This document shows positions 26,620 through 36,334 of a DNA stretch of 64,000 bases, piece by piece; positions within the stretch are counted from its first letter, which is position 1; the number at the start of each line of letters is the position of its first letter. The notes under the pieces were generated by a model. It was given only the letters and a program-made list of their open reading frames with translations, was not told the DNA's origin and did not search any database. The stretch lies in contig CAVXOW010000005.1 in the NCBI GenBank assembly GCA_963763485.1, forward strand, positions 930,001 to 994,000. The letters run 5' to 3'. The translations under genes were made by a program, and so were the position numbers. This stretch comes from CAWCKS01 sp963763485. Its GTDB lineage: Bacteria; Pseudomonadota; Alphaproteobacteria; Rhizobiales; Xanthobacteraceae.

Positions 26620-27560
26620 GCGTTGCGCCCGGCAAGGTCTGTGGCGACGCGCGGCGCCAGCCGGGTCATGTTCATGCCGCCGTGCAGGAACAACAGGAGC
26701 TCCGCGGCGGACCGATCCGTGGTGTGGGTGGTGAACAACCAGTCGAGCCGCCGGCTCTCGGCGCGGATCTCGTCGCGATGGCGCGCGACCCGTGCGACAT
26801 AGTCGCTCGCCCACATTTCGGCGCGGCCCGCGGTCAGCGTTGCGCCACCCTCTGGCTCGATAAATTCGACGCGGCCGCGATAAGGTAGCGTCTCTTCAGC
26901 GGGATCGACGATCTGCACCAGCGTGCCGTGCGCGCCCGACGACGACAGCCCGCTGATGATCTGGTGGATCTCGGATATCGGCGACCAGAAGTCGGACAGG
27001 ATGACGATTTCGGCCAGCGCCGACGGCACGAAATTCGGCGGCAGGCTGGCGCGCACAGCGGTGTCGTGCAGGATCGCCTGCGCCATCTTGTCGATGATGT
27101 TGCGGCTCGAGCTTGGCGCCATCAGGCCGGGAATGCCGACACGTTCGCCGCCCTCGACCAGCAGCTCGGCGAGCGCAAACGCGACGATCAGGCTGCGCTC
27201 GAGTTTTGAGTCGCGCGCGAGGTGCGAAGCGAACGCCATCGACGGCGAGCGGTCCGGCCACAGCCACACAGTGTGGGCGGCCTCCCATTCCTGCTCGCGG
27301 ACATAGAGATGGTCGTCGCGCGCGGAGCGGCGCCAGTCGACATTGCGCGCCGGCTCGCCCGAAGTGAAGCGGCGGTATTGCCAAAAGCTCTCGCCGGAGC
27401 CGGCGCGGCGGCGGCCGTGCAGGCCGTGGATCACGTTCGATGAGATACGGCGGGCCTCGAGCACGAGGCGCGGCAGGCTCGCCGCAAGCGTTCGGCTTTC
27501 GCCGTCGGCACGCCTGACTGCCTCGATCTCCTGTGTCCCGTGCTCCGCGACTTGCGCCAT
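26616..27560 (-). CDS. DUF58 domain-containing protein
   Basis: 314 residues. The DUF58 core is visible as GRRRAGSGESFWQYRRF, DWRRSARDDHLYVREQEWE and the VWA-like strand TVWLWPDRSPSM. The family works with MoxR ATPases in assembling or activating other complexes. The ATG at 27560 overlaps the TGA of the MoxR gene by one base (TGATG), and the gene's own stop overlaps the next start. No membrane helix is seen, so it is likely cytoplasmic or peripheral. Confidence 0.92.
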   Translation of the reverse strand: MAQVAEHGTQEIEAVRRADGESRTLAASLPRLVLEARRISSNVIHGLHGRRRAGSGESFWQYRRFTSGEPARNVDWRRSARDDHLYVREQEWEAAHTVWLWPDRSPSMAFASHLARDSKLERSLIVAFALAELLVEGGERVGIPGLMAPSSSRNIIDKMAQAILHDTAVRASLPPNFVPSALAEIVILSDFWSPISEIHQIISGLSSSGAHGTLVQIVDPAEETLPYRGRVEFIEPEGGATLTAGRAEMWASDYVARVARHRDEIRAESRRLDWLFTTHTTDRSAAELLLFLHGGMNMTRLAPRVATDLAGRNA

Positions 27561-28564
27561 CAACCGATCCGTGACTTCAGCTGCGCGATCACGTTGGTGA
27601 CGGTGTGGCCTTCGGCGCGCGCGGCGAACGTCAGCGCCATGCGGTGCTTCAGCACGGGCTCGGCGAGGTCGAGCACGTCGTCGATCGACGGCGCGAGCCG
27701 TCCGTCGACCAGTGCGCGGGCGCGCACCGCGAGCATCAGCGCCTGGCTGGCGCGTGGACCCGGGCCCCAGCTGATGTGTCTTGCGGCCTCGCCGCCCTCC
27801 GGCCCCGGACGGGCGGAACGGACCAGGTTCAGGATCGCTTCGATCACGCTGTCGCCGACCGGCAGCCGCCGCACCAGGCGTTGCGCCGTCATCAGCGTGT
27901 CCGGCGTCATCGCCGCCTTCGCCAGCGTCTCTTCGGCGCCGGTGGTCTCGAACAGCACGCGGCGCTCGGCGTCGCGGTCGGGATAATCGACGTCGATCTC
28001 CATCAGGAAGCGGTCGAGCTGCGCTTCGGGCAGCGGGTAGGTGCCCTCCTGCTCGAGCGGGTTTTGCGTCGCGAGCACATGGAAAGGTTTCGGCAGGTCG
28101 TGGCGCGCGCCGGCGACGGTGACGTGCTGCTCCTGCATCGCCTGCAGCAGGGCCGATTGCGTGCGCGGGCTCGCGCGGTTGATTTCGTCGGCCATCAACA
28201 GCTGCGCGAACACCGGACCGGAGATGAAACGGAACGAGCGCTTGCCGCTCGCGCTCTCCTCGAGCACCTCGGCGCCGAGAATGTCCGACGGCATCAGGTC
28301 GGGGGTGAACTGGATGCGCTTGGCGTCGAGCCCGAGCGTGATGCCGAGGGTGTCGACCAGCTTGGTCTTGGCGAGGCCGGGCACGCCGATCAAGAGCGCA
28401 TGGCCGCCGGACAGGATCGTGACCAGCGCGTTCTCGACGACGCGATCCTGGCCGAAGATCACGGTGCAGACCGCCTCTTTGGCGGTGCGAATGCTGGCCG
28501 CGACCTGCTCCGCGGAACGGATGATCACATCGTCAAGCTTTTCGACGCCGTCTGCGGAAGCCAT
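27560..28564 (-). CDS. MoxR family AAA ATPase
   Basis: 334 residues. The AAA features are complete: Walker A GVPGLAKT, Walker B LLMADEINRA, sensor 1 region ATQNPLEQEGTYPLPEAQLDRF. MoxR ATPases act as chaperones for VWA/DUF58 partners. The ATG at 28564 has GGAG seven bases before it; a longer frame to 28600 lacks this. First gene of the leftward operon; its promoter should lie in the 234-base gap shared with the divergent DUF1285 gene. Confidence 0.95.
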   Translation of the reverse strand: MASADGVEKLDDVIIRSAEQVAASIRTAKEAVCTVIFGQDRVVENALVTILSGGHALLIGVPGLAKTKLVDTLGITLGLDAKRIQFTPDLMPSDILGAEVLEESASGKRSFRFISGPVFAQLLMADEINRASPRTQSALLQAMQEQHVTVAGARHDLPKPFHVLATQNPLEQEGTYPLPEAQLDRFLMEIDVDYPDRDAERRVLFETTGAEETLAKAAMTPDTLMTAQRLVRRLPVGDSVIEAILNLVRSARPGPEGGEAARHISWGPGPRASQALMLAVRARALVDGRLAPSIDDVLDLAEPVLKHRMALTFAARAEGHTVTNVIAQLKSRIG

Positions 28565-28798
28565 TTCGTTCTCCTGTTGATACTCAACCGGACCAGCCAC
28601 TGGGGGGATCCGGGTTTTCCAGCGCCGCCGTGAGCCATGCCGGGCGGTGATTCACCTATTCGCGCTCCGCCATGCTAAACTGACCCCAAGCTCATGTATT
28701 CCTTTTAGCTCGCGATAATCCCACATAATCGATCGAAGACGCTTCAAAACATCACGATCCGGCGAGGTTTTGGGCCGGTTCGACGTTCGGAAAAGACC

Positions 28799-29392
28799 AT
28801 GGCTATCCAAGGGCAAGGCAGCGCAAACCTCGATAATCTGGCCAGCGCGGCGCGTAACGAGGGCAAACGCGGGCTGCCACCGGTGCATCTGTGGAATCCT
28901 GACTTCTGCGGCGACATTGATATGCGAATCGCCGGCGACGGGACCTGGTTCTACATGGGAACCCCGATTGGCCGGCCGGCGCTCGTCAGGCTGTTCTCGA
29001 CCATTCTGAAGCGCGAGGGCGACAAGCACTTTCTGGTGACGCCGGTCGAGAAGGTCGGCATCCGCGTCGACGATGCGCCGTTCATGGCGGTCGAAATGCA
29101 GAAGGAAGCCGACGGCAACACCACGCGGCTCCACTTCCGCACCAATGTCGACGACTGGGTGGATTGCGATGCGGATCATCAGTTGCGTTTCAAGGCCGCG
29201 GACGACGGCGGGCTGACGCCCTACCTGCACGTGCGAAGCAATCTCTGGGCCAAAGTGACCCGTCCGCTCTATTACGACCTCGTTGACATAGGTGAGGAGC
29301 AGGTGGTCGATGGCCGCGAGATGTTCGGGGTAACGTCAGCCGGGGTGTTCTTTCCGATGGGCGCCGCGGAGTTGGTGAGGGAATTTCGTTGA
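28799..29392 (+). CDS. DUF1285 domain-containing protein
   Basis: 197 residues. The family pattern is clear: LPPVHLWNPDFCGDIDMRIAGDGTWFYMGTPIGR near the start, PVEKVGIRVDDAPF in the middle and a long beta-rich end. DUF1285 has a known fold in the PDB but no known function. It is the first gene of a tight rightward operon (DUF1285, CoA pyrophosphatase, DUF6111, CCA transferase) in which each stop overlaps the next start. Confidence 0.92.
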   Translation: MAIQGQGSANLDNLASAARNEGKRGLPPVHLWNPDFCGDIDMRIAGDGTWFYMGTPIGRPALVRLFSTILKREGDKHFLVTPVEKVGIRVDDAPFMAVEMQKEADGNTTRLHFRTNVDDWVDCDADHQLRFKAADDGGLTPYLHVRSNLWAKVTRPLYYDLVDIGEEQVVDGREMFGVTSAGVFFPMGAAELVREFR

Positions 29393-30102
29393 CCGATTTT
29401 GCAGCCGATCCAACCGACAAGACGGCGAAGGCCGAGACGGCGGGCGCCGGTCGCGTGCCTGTCCACGTCACGTCGCGGGAATTTTTTCATCGCGCGCGCG
29501 AACGGCTGACCTTCGATGTGCCGCGCGGACTGACCGACGCGAATATCATTCCGTCAACAGGTGACGTCGGCTCCGACCAGGTGCTCGCCATCATCGCAAA
29601 AGAAAAGCCGGTTCGGCCGGCGGCGGTGCTGGTCCCGATCGTCGATCGCGACGAGCCGACCATCCTGTTGACGCAGCGCTCGCCGGATTTGCCTGATCAT
29701 GCGGGGCAGGTGGCATTCCCCGGCGGCAAGATTGATCCGACCGACGCGACGCCGTTGCACGCCGCCTTGCGCGAGGCCGAAGAAGAAATCGGTCTGAAGG
29801 CGGAATTCATCGAGCCGATCGGCTACTCCGAACTCTTTGGCACCCCGTTCGGCTACCGCATCCTGCCGACCGTAGCGCGAGTGCGTCCCGGCTTCACGCT
29901 GAAGATCAACCACGGCGAGGTCGTCGACGTTTTCGAGGTGCCGCTGGCGTTCCTGATGGATCCGGCGAACCACAAGGTCGCGACCCGGCAGTTCCGCGAC
30001 ATCACGCGCAGCTTTTACGAGATGCCGTACGGCGACCGCTACGTCTGGGGCGCCACCGCCGGCATGCTGCGCATTCTCTACGAGCGAATCTTAGCGACAT
30101 GA
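29389..30102 (+). CDS. CoA pyrophosphatase (Nudix)
   Basis: 237 residues. The Nudix box GGKIDPTDATPLHAALREAEEEIGL is preceded by LLTQRSPDLPDHAGQVAFPGG, the LLTxR...HxGxxxFPGG signature of the CoA pyrophosphatase (NudL/PCD1) group, which cleaves CoA to phosphopantetheine and 3',5'-ADP. The start is a TTG overlapping the TGA of DUF1285 (TTGA), with GAGG eight bases before it inside the upstream gene. The stop overlaps the next ATG. Confidence 0.92.
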   Translation: MTDFAADPTDKTAKAETAGAGRVPVHVTSREFFHRARERLTFDVPRGLTDANIIPSTGDVGSDQVLAIIAKEKPVRPAAVLVPIVDRDEPTILLTQRSPDLPDHAGQVAFPGGKIDPTDATPLHAALREAEEEIGLKAEFIEPIGYSELFGTPFGYRILPTVARVRPGFTLKINHGEVVDVFEVPLAFLMDPANHKVATRQFRDITRSFYEMPYGDRYVWGATAGMLRILYERILAT

Positions 30103-30362
30103 TCCGCCCGCTGTTGTCCGAGATCGGCCTGTTCCTGCTGCCGTTCGCGGCCTATGCGCTGTTTCTGCTCGTGTCGCGCACCAATGTGCTGGCTGCTGCA
30201 TCGTGGCCGCTCCATGTGATCGGTACGCTGGTCGGCGCCGCACTCGCGCTCACCGTCGGTGCGCTGGTGATGCTGGCCAATTTCTCCGGCGCGTCGCCCC
30301 ATTCGACCTACACGCCGGCGCATATCGAAAACGGCAAGCTGGTGCCGGGAGTCGAGAAATGA
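30099..30362 (+). CDS. DUF6111 family membrane protein
   Basis: 87 residues with two membrane helices (about 9-27 and 38-61), then a short tail HSTYTPAHIENGKLVPG. The size, helix placing and tail match the small rhizobial DUF6111 family of unknown function. The ATG overlaps the preceding TGA (ATGA), and its own stop overlaps the ATG of the CCA transferase gene, so it sits inside a fully coupled operon. Confidence 0.88.
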   Translation: MIRPLLSEIGLFLLPFAAYALFLLVSRTNVLAAASWPLHVIGTLVGAALALTVGALVMLANFSGASPHSTYTPAHIENGKLVPGVEK

Positions 30363-31623
30363 CCGCCGAGCGGCGCACGTCCGCTCTGAAGGATGCATCC
30401 TGGTTGACGTCAGGCCCGCTGGCGCGGCTGCTCGCCGTGCTGAACCAGGATGGCGAGGAGGCGCGGCCGATTGGCGGCGCCGTGCGCAACGCGCTGCTCG
30501 GCGAGCCGATCCACGAGATCGACATTGCGACCACCGCGCTGCCGCACGAGGTGATGCGGCGCGCGCAAAAGGCACACTTCAAGCCGGTGCCGACCGGAAT
30601 CGACCACGGCACGGTCACCGTGGTCGTCGAGGGTCGTCCGCTCGAGGTTACGACGCTGCGCGAGGATGTCGAGACCTATGGCCGCAAGGCCAAGGTCGCA
30701 TTCGGGCGCGACTGGCGGCGCGATGCGGAGCGGCGCGATTTCACGATCAATGCACTTTCGGTCTCCGCCGACGGTATCGTCCACGACTACGTTGGCGGTC
30801 TTGACGATCTTCCCGCGCGCCGCGTGCGCTTCATTGGCGATCCCTCCAGACGCATCGCCGAAGATTACCTGCGTATCCTGCGCTACTTTCGCATTCATGC
30901 GGCCTACGGGAGGGGTGCCTTCGATCAAGCCGCGCTGCATGCGTGTATTGTGGGCCGCGAGGGCTTGAGGGCGCTCTCCGCCGAGCGCGTTCAGGCCGAG
31001 TTGATGAAGCTTCTGATCGCGCCCGACGCATCAGCGTCGCTCGCCGCGATGGGCGACGCCGGCCTGCTGCTGATCCTGCTCGGCGGCGTGACCTATCAGG
31101 CGTCGTTTGACCAGATGGTCGCGGTCGAGCAGCGGCTCGGCGTTGCAGCGGACGCGACGCGGCGGCTCGCCGCGCTAGCGGTCGCAATACCCGAAGATGC
31201 CGAGCGGCTGGAACAGAAGTTGCGGCTCTCGAACAAGGATACCGACCGACTCGAACTCGATGGCGCATCGCTGGCGGCGCTGGTCGACGCTCGATGAAGC
31301 GGGCGCGCGCGTCCGCCTCTACAAGCTCGGCGAGGCGCGTTTTCGCGACCGCATGATGCTGGCCTACGCGCGCGTTGGGCCCGACATCGATTTCGACCGC
31401 ATGGCAAAGTCTCGTGACGCTGCCCGAGCGCTGGCCGGCGCCGAAATTCCCGCTCAAGGCCGGCGATTTTCTCACGCGGGGCTTGTCGCCGGGGCCTGCG
31501 CTCGGCGCGGCACTGGCGCAAGCCGAAAACGCCTGGATCGACTCCGGCTTCCCGCTTGATCCAGCAACGCTAGACGGCATCGCGGCCGCCGCAGCGCGCG
31601 TCGCGCTGCAGGACCAGCGCTAG
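30359..31623 (+). CDS. cca: CCA tRNA nucleotidyltransferase (two frameshifts)
   Basis: Read across two breaks it gives about 420 residues, normal for the alphaproteobacterial enzyme that builds or repairs the tRNA CCA end. Head-domain motifs are intact: RPIGGAVRNALL, the metal pair HEIDIAT, RRDAERRDFTINAL and GDPSRRIAEDYLRILRYFR. The first break is at 31250-31260 (before MAHRWRRWSTLDEAG) and the second at about 31401 (FDR then WQSLVTLPERWPAPKFP); each is repaired by removing one base. The conserved sequence after each break suggests sequence errors rather than decay. ATG overlaps the DUF6111 stop. Confidence 0.9.
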
Positions 31624-31650
31624 CTCTCAGGCCTGTGCACGAGTCGTGGG

Positions 31651-33816
31651 TCAGTCAATCAGGTCTTCGATCCTCACCGGCAGATGCCGCACGCGTTTTC
31701 CCGTGGCGTGGAAAATTGCGTTCGTAATGGCTGCCTGGATTCCACCCGTCCCAAGCATGCCGATGCCTTTAATCCCGCCGGGAAGATGCGCATCGTGCTC
31801 GTCGATCATGACGATGTCGAACGTCGGCATGTCGGCGTGCACCGGGACCAGATAGTCGGCAAAATTGTCGCCGATGATTGCGCCGCTGGCGCGGTCCGTC
31901 GCAATCCTCTCATGCAAGGCCATCCCGATGCCTCCAATCAAGCCGCCAATGTATTGGCTCCTGGCCAGTAGGGGGTTGACGATTCGCCCGGCCGCAAAAG
32001 CAGCCGTCACGCGTCGGACCCGCACCTCGCCGAATTCCGGATCAACCCCGACCTCAACGAAGATAGCGCCAAAACCCATGCCGGTCATGGGCCAGGCGTC
32101 TGGAGCCGCGGCGCCGCCTTCGGTCTCGAGTCCGTTGGGCGCACGCCTGGCGATGAGCGCGTCCAGGCGTTCGCCGGCGTTGCCATCGCGGATGCGGATC
32201 ATCCCGTCGGTGAACTCGAGGTTCTCGACAGATACTCCGGCGAGTGGAGATGTCGGGTCCTCGCTTGCAAGGGCGCAGACCTTCGATCTCATCGTGGCCG
32301 CTGCCATCTCGACCGCTGGCGCGATACTTGAGGTCACTTGCGAGCCACCGGAGAATGGCCCCTCGGGAAGTTCGGTATCACCAAGCTCGACGGTGACCTG
32401 CGAGATCGGTAGCCCGAGTGCTTCAGAGGCCAACTGGCCAAGTGCGGTGTACGTGCCCGAACCCATGTCCTGGGTCCCACACTGCACCAGGAGCGCGCCA
32501 TCCGCGGCGAGACGCAGGCGCGCGCGACTGCCTTGGCGGCGTGCCGGATAGCACGTCGTCGCCATGCCCGAGCCGACGCGCCATCGGCCATCGCGAGCTG
32601 ACCCGGCCCTAGGGCGCCGGGACCAGCCGAAGCGTTCAGCTCCGAAGCGATAGCACTTCAGCAAAGAGTTGCTGGTCCACGCCACGTTAGCGTCCTGATC
32701 GCGGTCCGCAAAATTGCGCACGCGCAGATCGACCGGGTCCATGCCAAGCTGGATAGCCGCCTCGTCCAGAGCGGATTCCAGCGCAAACGTCCCCGGTGCC
32801 GTTCCGGGGGCGCGCATCGGGATCGGCTGGGGCTCGTTGGTGCGTACCAGCCGATGACTCGTCGTGACATTCGGGCAGGCATAGAGATAGCGCGACACGG
32901 CGGCGGTCGAATCGGCAAATTCGCTGTGCGTCGATGTCTGTGCGGTCACGTGGTGGTCGATCGCCGTCAACCGACCCTCCGGGTCAAGGCCCAGCGTGAG
33001 ATCCTGGAGCGTCTCCTGTCGTCGCCCGGCAAGCGTGAAAAGTTGCGCGCGCGTCAATTCAAGGCGGACCGGGCGCTGGGTTCGCCGTGACGCCAGCATC
33101 GCCAGCATCATCCAGGGCCACCAGAGTTGTCCCTTGCAACCGAATCCGCCGCCGAGGAATCGCGCGATGACGCGAACATCGTCCGCCGGCATGTTGAAGG
33201 CGTGGGCGATCGCTGCGCGCGTACCGAACACCGCCTGGGTGCAGGTGTGAACCGTGACCTTGTCCCCGGTCCAGAAGCAAACGACCGCGTGCGGCTCCAT
33301 CGGATGGTGGTTGTTCACTGCGGTTTCGTAGTGATTGCGCATGACAAGGTGAGCCGTCTCGAGCGCACCTTGCGCGTCCCCGCGCTTACTGCGCGCGGGA
33401 AACCTCGACGCCATCGCCGGCTCGTAGGCCTGGCCCAGCGCCCCGTCGATTGATGTGATCGCCGGAGCGGCCTCGAAGTCGACGCGCACGGCGCGAGCAG
33501 CCGTGTGCGCTGCCGCGAGGGTCTCACCGACGACTAGCGCCACCGGCTGACCGCGGAAGTGAACAGCTGGCTCACGGATCAGCGCTGTGACCGAGGACGG
33601 CCGCAAGGCTTCGCAGTCGGCATAGGAAACGACATCCGCGAAGCCGGCAACTCTTTGTGCAGCGGCGACATCAAGATGAAGCACCTTGCCTCTGGCGATC
33701 GGAGCCTCGATCAGCACGGCGTGCAGCAAGCCATCGGCCGGCGTTTCCGCCGCGTATATTGCCTGGCCGGTCACTTTGAGCCGGCCCTCGATGCGAGTGA
33801 TCGTCTGATCTGTCAT
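31651..33816 (-). CDS. paoC: Molybdopterin-binding subunit of a PaoABC-like aldehyde oxidoreductase
   Basis: 721 residues, xanthine dehydrogenase family large subunit. Visible features are the cofactor segment ARFLGGGFGCKGQLWWP, NEPQPIPMRAPGTAPG, QDMGSGTYTALGQLA and the late GGIGMALHERIATD with KGIGMLGTGGIQAAI. It carries the Mo cofactor and oxidises a substrate, probably an aldehyde by analogy with E. coli PaoC. The start overlaps the stop of the FAD subunit (ATGA). No PaoD/XdhC-type maturation gene is visible nearby. The name follows operon order and the Fe-S insertion in the FAD subunit, so treat as provisional. Confidence 0.85.
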   Translation of the reverse strand: MTDQTITRIEGRLKVTGQAIYAAETPADGLLHAVLIEAPIARGKVLHLDVAAAQRVAGFADVVSYADCEALRPSSVTALIREPAVHFRGQPVALVVGETLAAAHTAARAVRVDFEAAPAITSIDGALGQAYEPAMASRFPARSKRGDAQGALETAHLVMRNHYETAVNNHHPMEPHAVVCFWTGDKVTVHTCTQAVFGTRAAIAHAFNMPADDVRVIARFLGGGFGCKGQLWWPWMMLAMLASRRTQRPVRLELTRAQLFTLAGRRQETLQDLTLGLDPEGRLTAIDHHVTAQTSTHSEFADSTAAVSRYLYACPNVTTSHRLVRTNEPQPIPMRAPGTAPGTFALESALDEAAIQLGMDPVDLRVRNFADRDQDANVAWTSNSLLKCYRFGAERFGWSRRPRAGSARDGRWRVGSGMATTCYPARRQGSRARLRLAADGALLVQCGTQDMGSGTYTALGQLASEALGLPISQVTVELGDTELPEGPFSGGSQVTSSIAPAVEMAAATMRSKVCALASEDPTSPLAGVSVENLEFTDGMIRIRDGNAGERLDALIARRAPNGLETEGGAAAPDAWPMTGMGFGAIFVEVGVDPEFGEVRVRRVTAAFAAGRIVNPLLARSQYIGGLIGGIGMALHERIATDRASGAIIGDNFADYLVPVHADMPTFDIVMIDEHDAHLPGGIKGIGMLGTGGIQAAITNAIFHATGKRVRHLPVRIEDLID

Positions 33817-34802
33817 CTCGATCCACCGATATCTCGCAGGACGCGCGCAACGGCCCGCCGCAACAATTCGACCTTGAAGCCATTGTGGGCGAGGGATTGT
33901 GCTCCGCTCGCAGTGGCGCGCGCCGCTTGCGCGAACGTCGCTTCATTGGCCGGCTTGCCGATCAAGGCCCCCTCGCTCGCCCTCAATCGCCAGGGCATTG
34001 GCGCGACGCCGCCGGCAGCGAGCCGGGCTTCGACGACAATGCCTGCCTCGACCCGGAGGCCCGCCGCAACGGACACCACGGCAAACTCGAACGAGGCGCG
34101 GTCTCTGATCTTGAGAAAGGTTGCTCGGCCTGCAAACCGCGTTGAATCGGGGACAAGGACCGCCTTGATCAGTTCTCCGTAATGGAGCGTCGTGTCCATC
34201 TCCGGGGCATCCGCGGGCAGACGATAAAATCGCTCAAGAGGAACGCAGCGCTCTCCCGACCTGCCCACCACCACGATCTCGGCATCCAGCGCCGCAAACG
34301 CCACTGCAAGATCCGACGGATGCGTTGCGACGCAAGCCGCGCTGCCGCCGAATAACGCTGCTTGTCGGTTCTCGCCCGAGCGCGCGCCGCAGCCTGACTG
34401 CGGTTCTCGCTTGTTGCAGGGCAAGTCGGCCGACCGGAAATACGGACAGCGGGTCCGCTGCAACAGATTTCCGCCCACAGTGGCCATATTGCGCACCTGG
34501 CCGCTCGCGCTGTTGGCGATCGCGAGAGCGATCAGCCCGTACTTGCCGACGACGTCGGGATCGCTCGCGACATCACTCAGGCGTGCAAGCGCCCCGAGTT
34601 CAAGACCTTTGTCGGTCGACGTGATCTCGCCCAGCGCCAGCCGCGAGATGTCGACGACACGTTCTGGCGCGACGACGGCAGCCTTCCAGAGCGGCAGGAG
34701 ATCGGTGCCGCCCGCGAGATACATCGCGCCGGGCGCGGTAGCGGCGGCGAGCGCATCATCGACGCGTGAGGGGCGCGCGTAGCGAAACGGAGGCGCTGTC
34801 AT
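33813..34802 (-). CDS. paoB: FAD-binding subunit of a PaoABC-like aldehyde oxidoreductase
   Basis: 329 residues. The FAD-binding pyrophosphate region has MYLAGGTDLLPLWK and QVRNMATVGGNLLQRTRC. The insertion with CPYFRSADLPCNKREPQSGC places four cysteines, as in E. coli PaoB (YagS), where an extra [4Fe-4S] cluster is held; ordinary xanthine dehydrogenase FAD subunits lack this. The gene starts with an ATG overlapping the stop of the 2Fe-2S gene (ATGA) and its stop overlaps the next ATG. Confidence 0.86.
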   Translation of the reverse strand: MTAPPFRYARPSRVDDALAAATAPGAMYLAGGTDLLPLWKAAVVAPERVVDISRLALGEITSTDKGLELGALARLSDVASDPDVVGKYGLIALAIANSASGQVRNMATVGGNLLQRTRCPYFRSADLPCNKREPQSGCGARSGENRQAALFGGSAACVATHPSDLAVAFAALDAEIVVVGRSGERCVPLERFYRLPADAPEMDTTLHYGELIKAVLVPDSTRFAGRATFLKIRDRASFEFAVVSVAAGLRVEAGIVVEARLAAGGVAPMPWRLRASEGALIGKPANEATFAQAARATASGAQSLAHNGFKVELLRRAVARVLRDIGGSR

Positions 34803-35272
34803 AGTCCTGCGACCTCCGCAATCGCCTCGACGATGTTTGGATAAGCACCGCAGCGGCACAAGTTGCCGCTCATCGCTTCGCGGATGGCCTCGCGGTCATC
34901 GGGCTTTTCAGCGATCAGCGCGATCGCAGACATGATCTGGCCCGGCGTGCAGTATCCGCATTGCAGCGCGTCGTGCTTGATGAAGGCGGTCTGGAGCGGG
35001 TGCAATTCGGTTTGTGATGCGATGCCTTCTATCGTGGTGATCGAAGCGCCCTCATATGAGGCCGCGAGCGCAAGGCAGGCCTTGATCCGTCGCCCGTCGG
35101 CCAGCACGGTGCACGCGCCACATGCGCCGAAGTCGCAGCCTTTCTTGGTGCCGGTCAGTCGCAGATGGTCGCGGATCAGGTCGAGCAACGTCGTGGACGG
35201 CGGGACGTCGACCTCGCGATCCTCGCCATTGAGTGTCAGCGAAAAGATCAGTGATTGATCTGATATTTGCAT
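34799..35272 (-). CDS. paoA: 2Fe-2S subunit of a PaoABC-like aldehyde oxidoreductase
   Basis: 157 residues with both [2Fe-2S] sites: GCDFGACGACTVLADG plus the later C in KACLAL for the plant-type cluster, and CGYCTPGQ with CRCGAY for the second. Unlike E. coli PaoA there is no Tat signal peptide, so this complex should be cytoplasmic. First gene of the operon; the 220-base gap to the divergent HTH regulator holds its promoter. Confidence 0.9.
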   Translation of the reverse strand: MQISDQSLIFSLTLNGEDREVDVPPSTTLLDLIRDHLRLTGTKKGCDFGACGACTVLADGRRIKACLALAASYEGASITTIEGIASQTELHPLQTAFIKHDALQCGYCTPGQIMSAIALIAEKPDDREAIREAMSGNLCRCGAYPNIVEAIAEVAGL

Positions 35273-35459
35273 CCCGGAATCTTTCGAATCGTTGCTCGAT
35301 CACCTGCGCGGTACGCGGGACGGTGATCTGACGGATTGAGACTATTGCAGCGGACCACGCCGATCCAGACTGGAGCAGTGGTTCCTGACGTGCGGCCACT
35401 TCAGCACCGCGTTGCCGGTCTATTCAGGCCTGGTATTATCCTGGGATTGCGGAGTCCCT

Positions 35460-35476
35460 CCCTGGGCGCGCCCGGG
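35460..35476. promoter_or_regulatory. GC-rich palindrome before the HTH regulator
   Basis: Near-perfect dyad CCTGGGCGCGCCCGGG about 17-33 bases before the ATG of the regulator. It could be an autoregulatory operator or only a hairpin; nothing else in the 220-base divergent gap stands out. Confidence 0.3.
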
Positions 35477-35492
35477 AATGATGGAGTAGGCC

Positions 35493-36266
35493 ATGGCAGA
35501 CACGAGTCGCGGTGAATTCGGTGATTTCCTGCGGTCGCGGCGCGAGCGCCTGACGCCGAAGGCGATTGGTCTGCCGGCAGGTCGGCGCCGCAGGACCGCT
35601 GGCTTGCGCCGCGAGGAAGTCGCCGAGCTCGCCGGCATCGGCGTCGACTGGTACATCCGCCTTGAGCAGGGCCGCAGCGTTACCCCCTCGGTCACCACCG
35701 TCGATGCGCTGGCGCGCGCGCTACGTCTCAACAAGGCAGAGCACGCGCATTTACGGACGCTGGCGCGCAACGCCGGCCGCCGCCCGTTCGTGCGGGAGAC
35801 CGTGCCGGACACGCTCAAACGTGTGGTCGAAGGCCTCAACCGACCTGCCTACATCACCGGCCGGCGCTGGGACGTGCTGGCCTGGAACAAGGCTGCTGAT
35901 GAAATCCTCGCGTTCAGCCAGCTGCCGGACGATGAGCGCAATACACTGGTGTCTGTGCTGACCAGGCCTCAGAGCAAGCGCCTGTTCGGCGAGGGCTGGG
36001 CTGATCTCGCAAGACGCATGGTCGCCGAATTTCGCGCGACCCATGATTTATGGGCTGGCGATCCGGCCTTCGTCGAATTGCTGGACCGTTTGCGTCGCGG
36101 CTGTCCTGAATTTCAAGGGTGGTGGGAAACCCACGACATCCGCAGCGGCGTTGCCGGGCTGAAGCTGTTGAGCCATCCGACCAAGGGCAAGATGCGCCTC
36201 GAGCACGCGGCTTTTCAGTCGAACGATGATCCGGCATTGAAGCTCGTCATCTACACGCCGGCATGA
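35493..36266 (+). CDS. Helix-turn-helix (MmyB-like) transcriptional regulator
   Basis: 257 residues. The N-terminal XRE domain has FLRSRRERLTP, GRRRRTAGLRREEVAELAGIGVDWYIRLEQGR, the usual MmyB-type opening. The C-terminal ligand domain has NRPAYITGRRWDVLAWNKAAD and VAEFRATHDLWAGDPAF, the MLTR-like PAS fold thought to bind a fatty-acid-like or small ligand. Divergent from the aldehyde oxidoreductase operon, which it may control. Confidence 0.92.
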   Translation: MADTSRGEFGDFLRSRRERLTPKAIGLPAGRRRRTAGLRREEVAELAGIGVDWYIRLEQGRSVTPSVTTVDALARALRLNKAEHAHLRTLARNAGRRPFVRETVPDTLKRVVEGLNRPAYITGRRWDVLAWNKAADEILAFSQLPDDERNTLVSVLTRPQSKRLFGEGWADLARRMVAEFRATHDLWAGDPAFVELLDRLRRGCPEFQGWWETHDIRSGVAGLKLLSHPTKGKMRLEHAAFQSNDDPALKLVIYTPA

Positions 36267-36334
36267 GTGCGCTTGCGCCGTCGCGCGCAAAGGCCTGATG
36301 ATCCCCGGGGGAATTGCGGGCATAGCTACGTGAG

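Noticed and set aside
31245..31623. Programmed frameshifting in cca or hemF
   Set aside because: Two independent shifts are needed in each, no slippery heptamer with a downstream stem is evident, and homologues are read in one frame. Sequence error is simpler.
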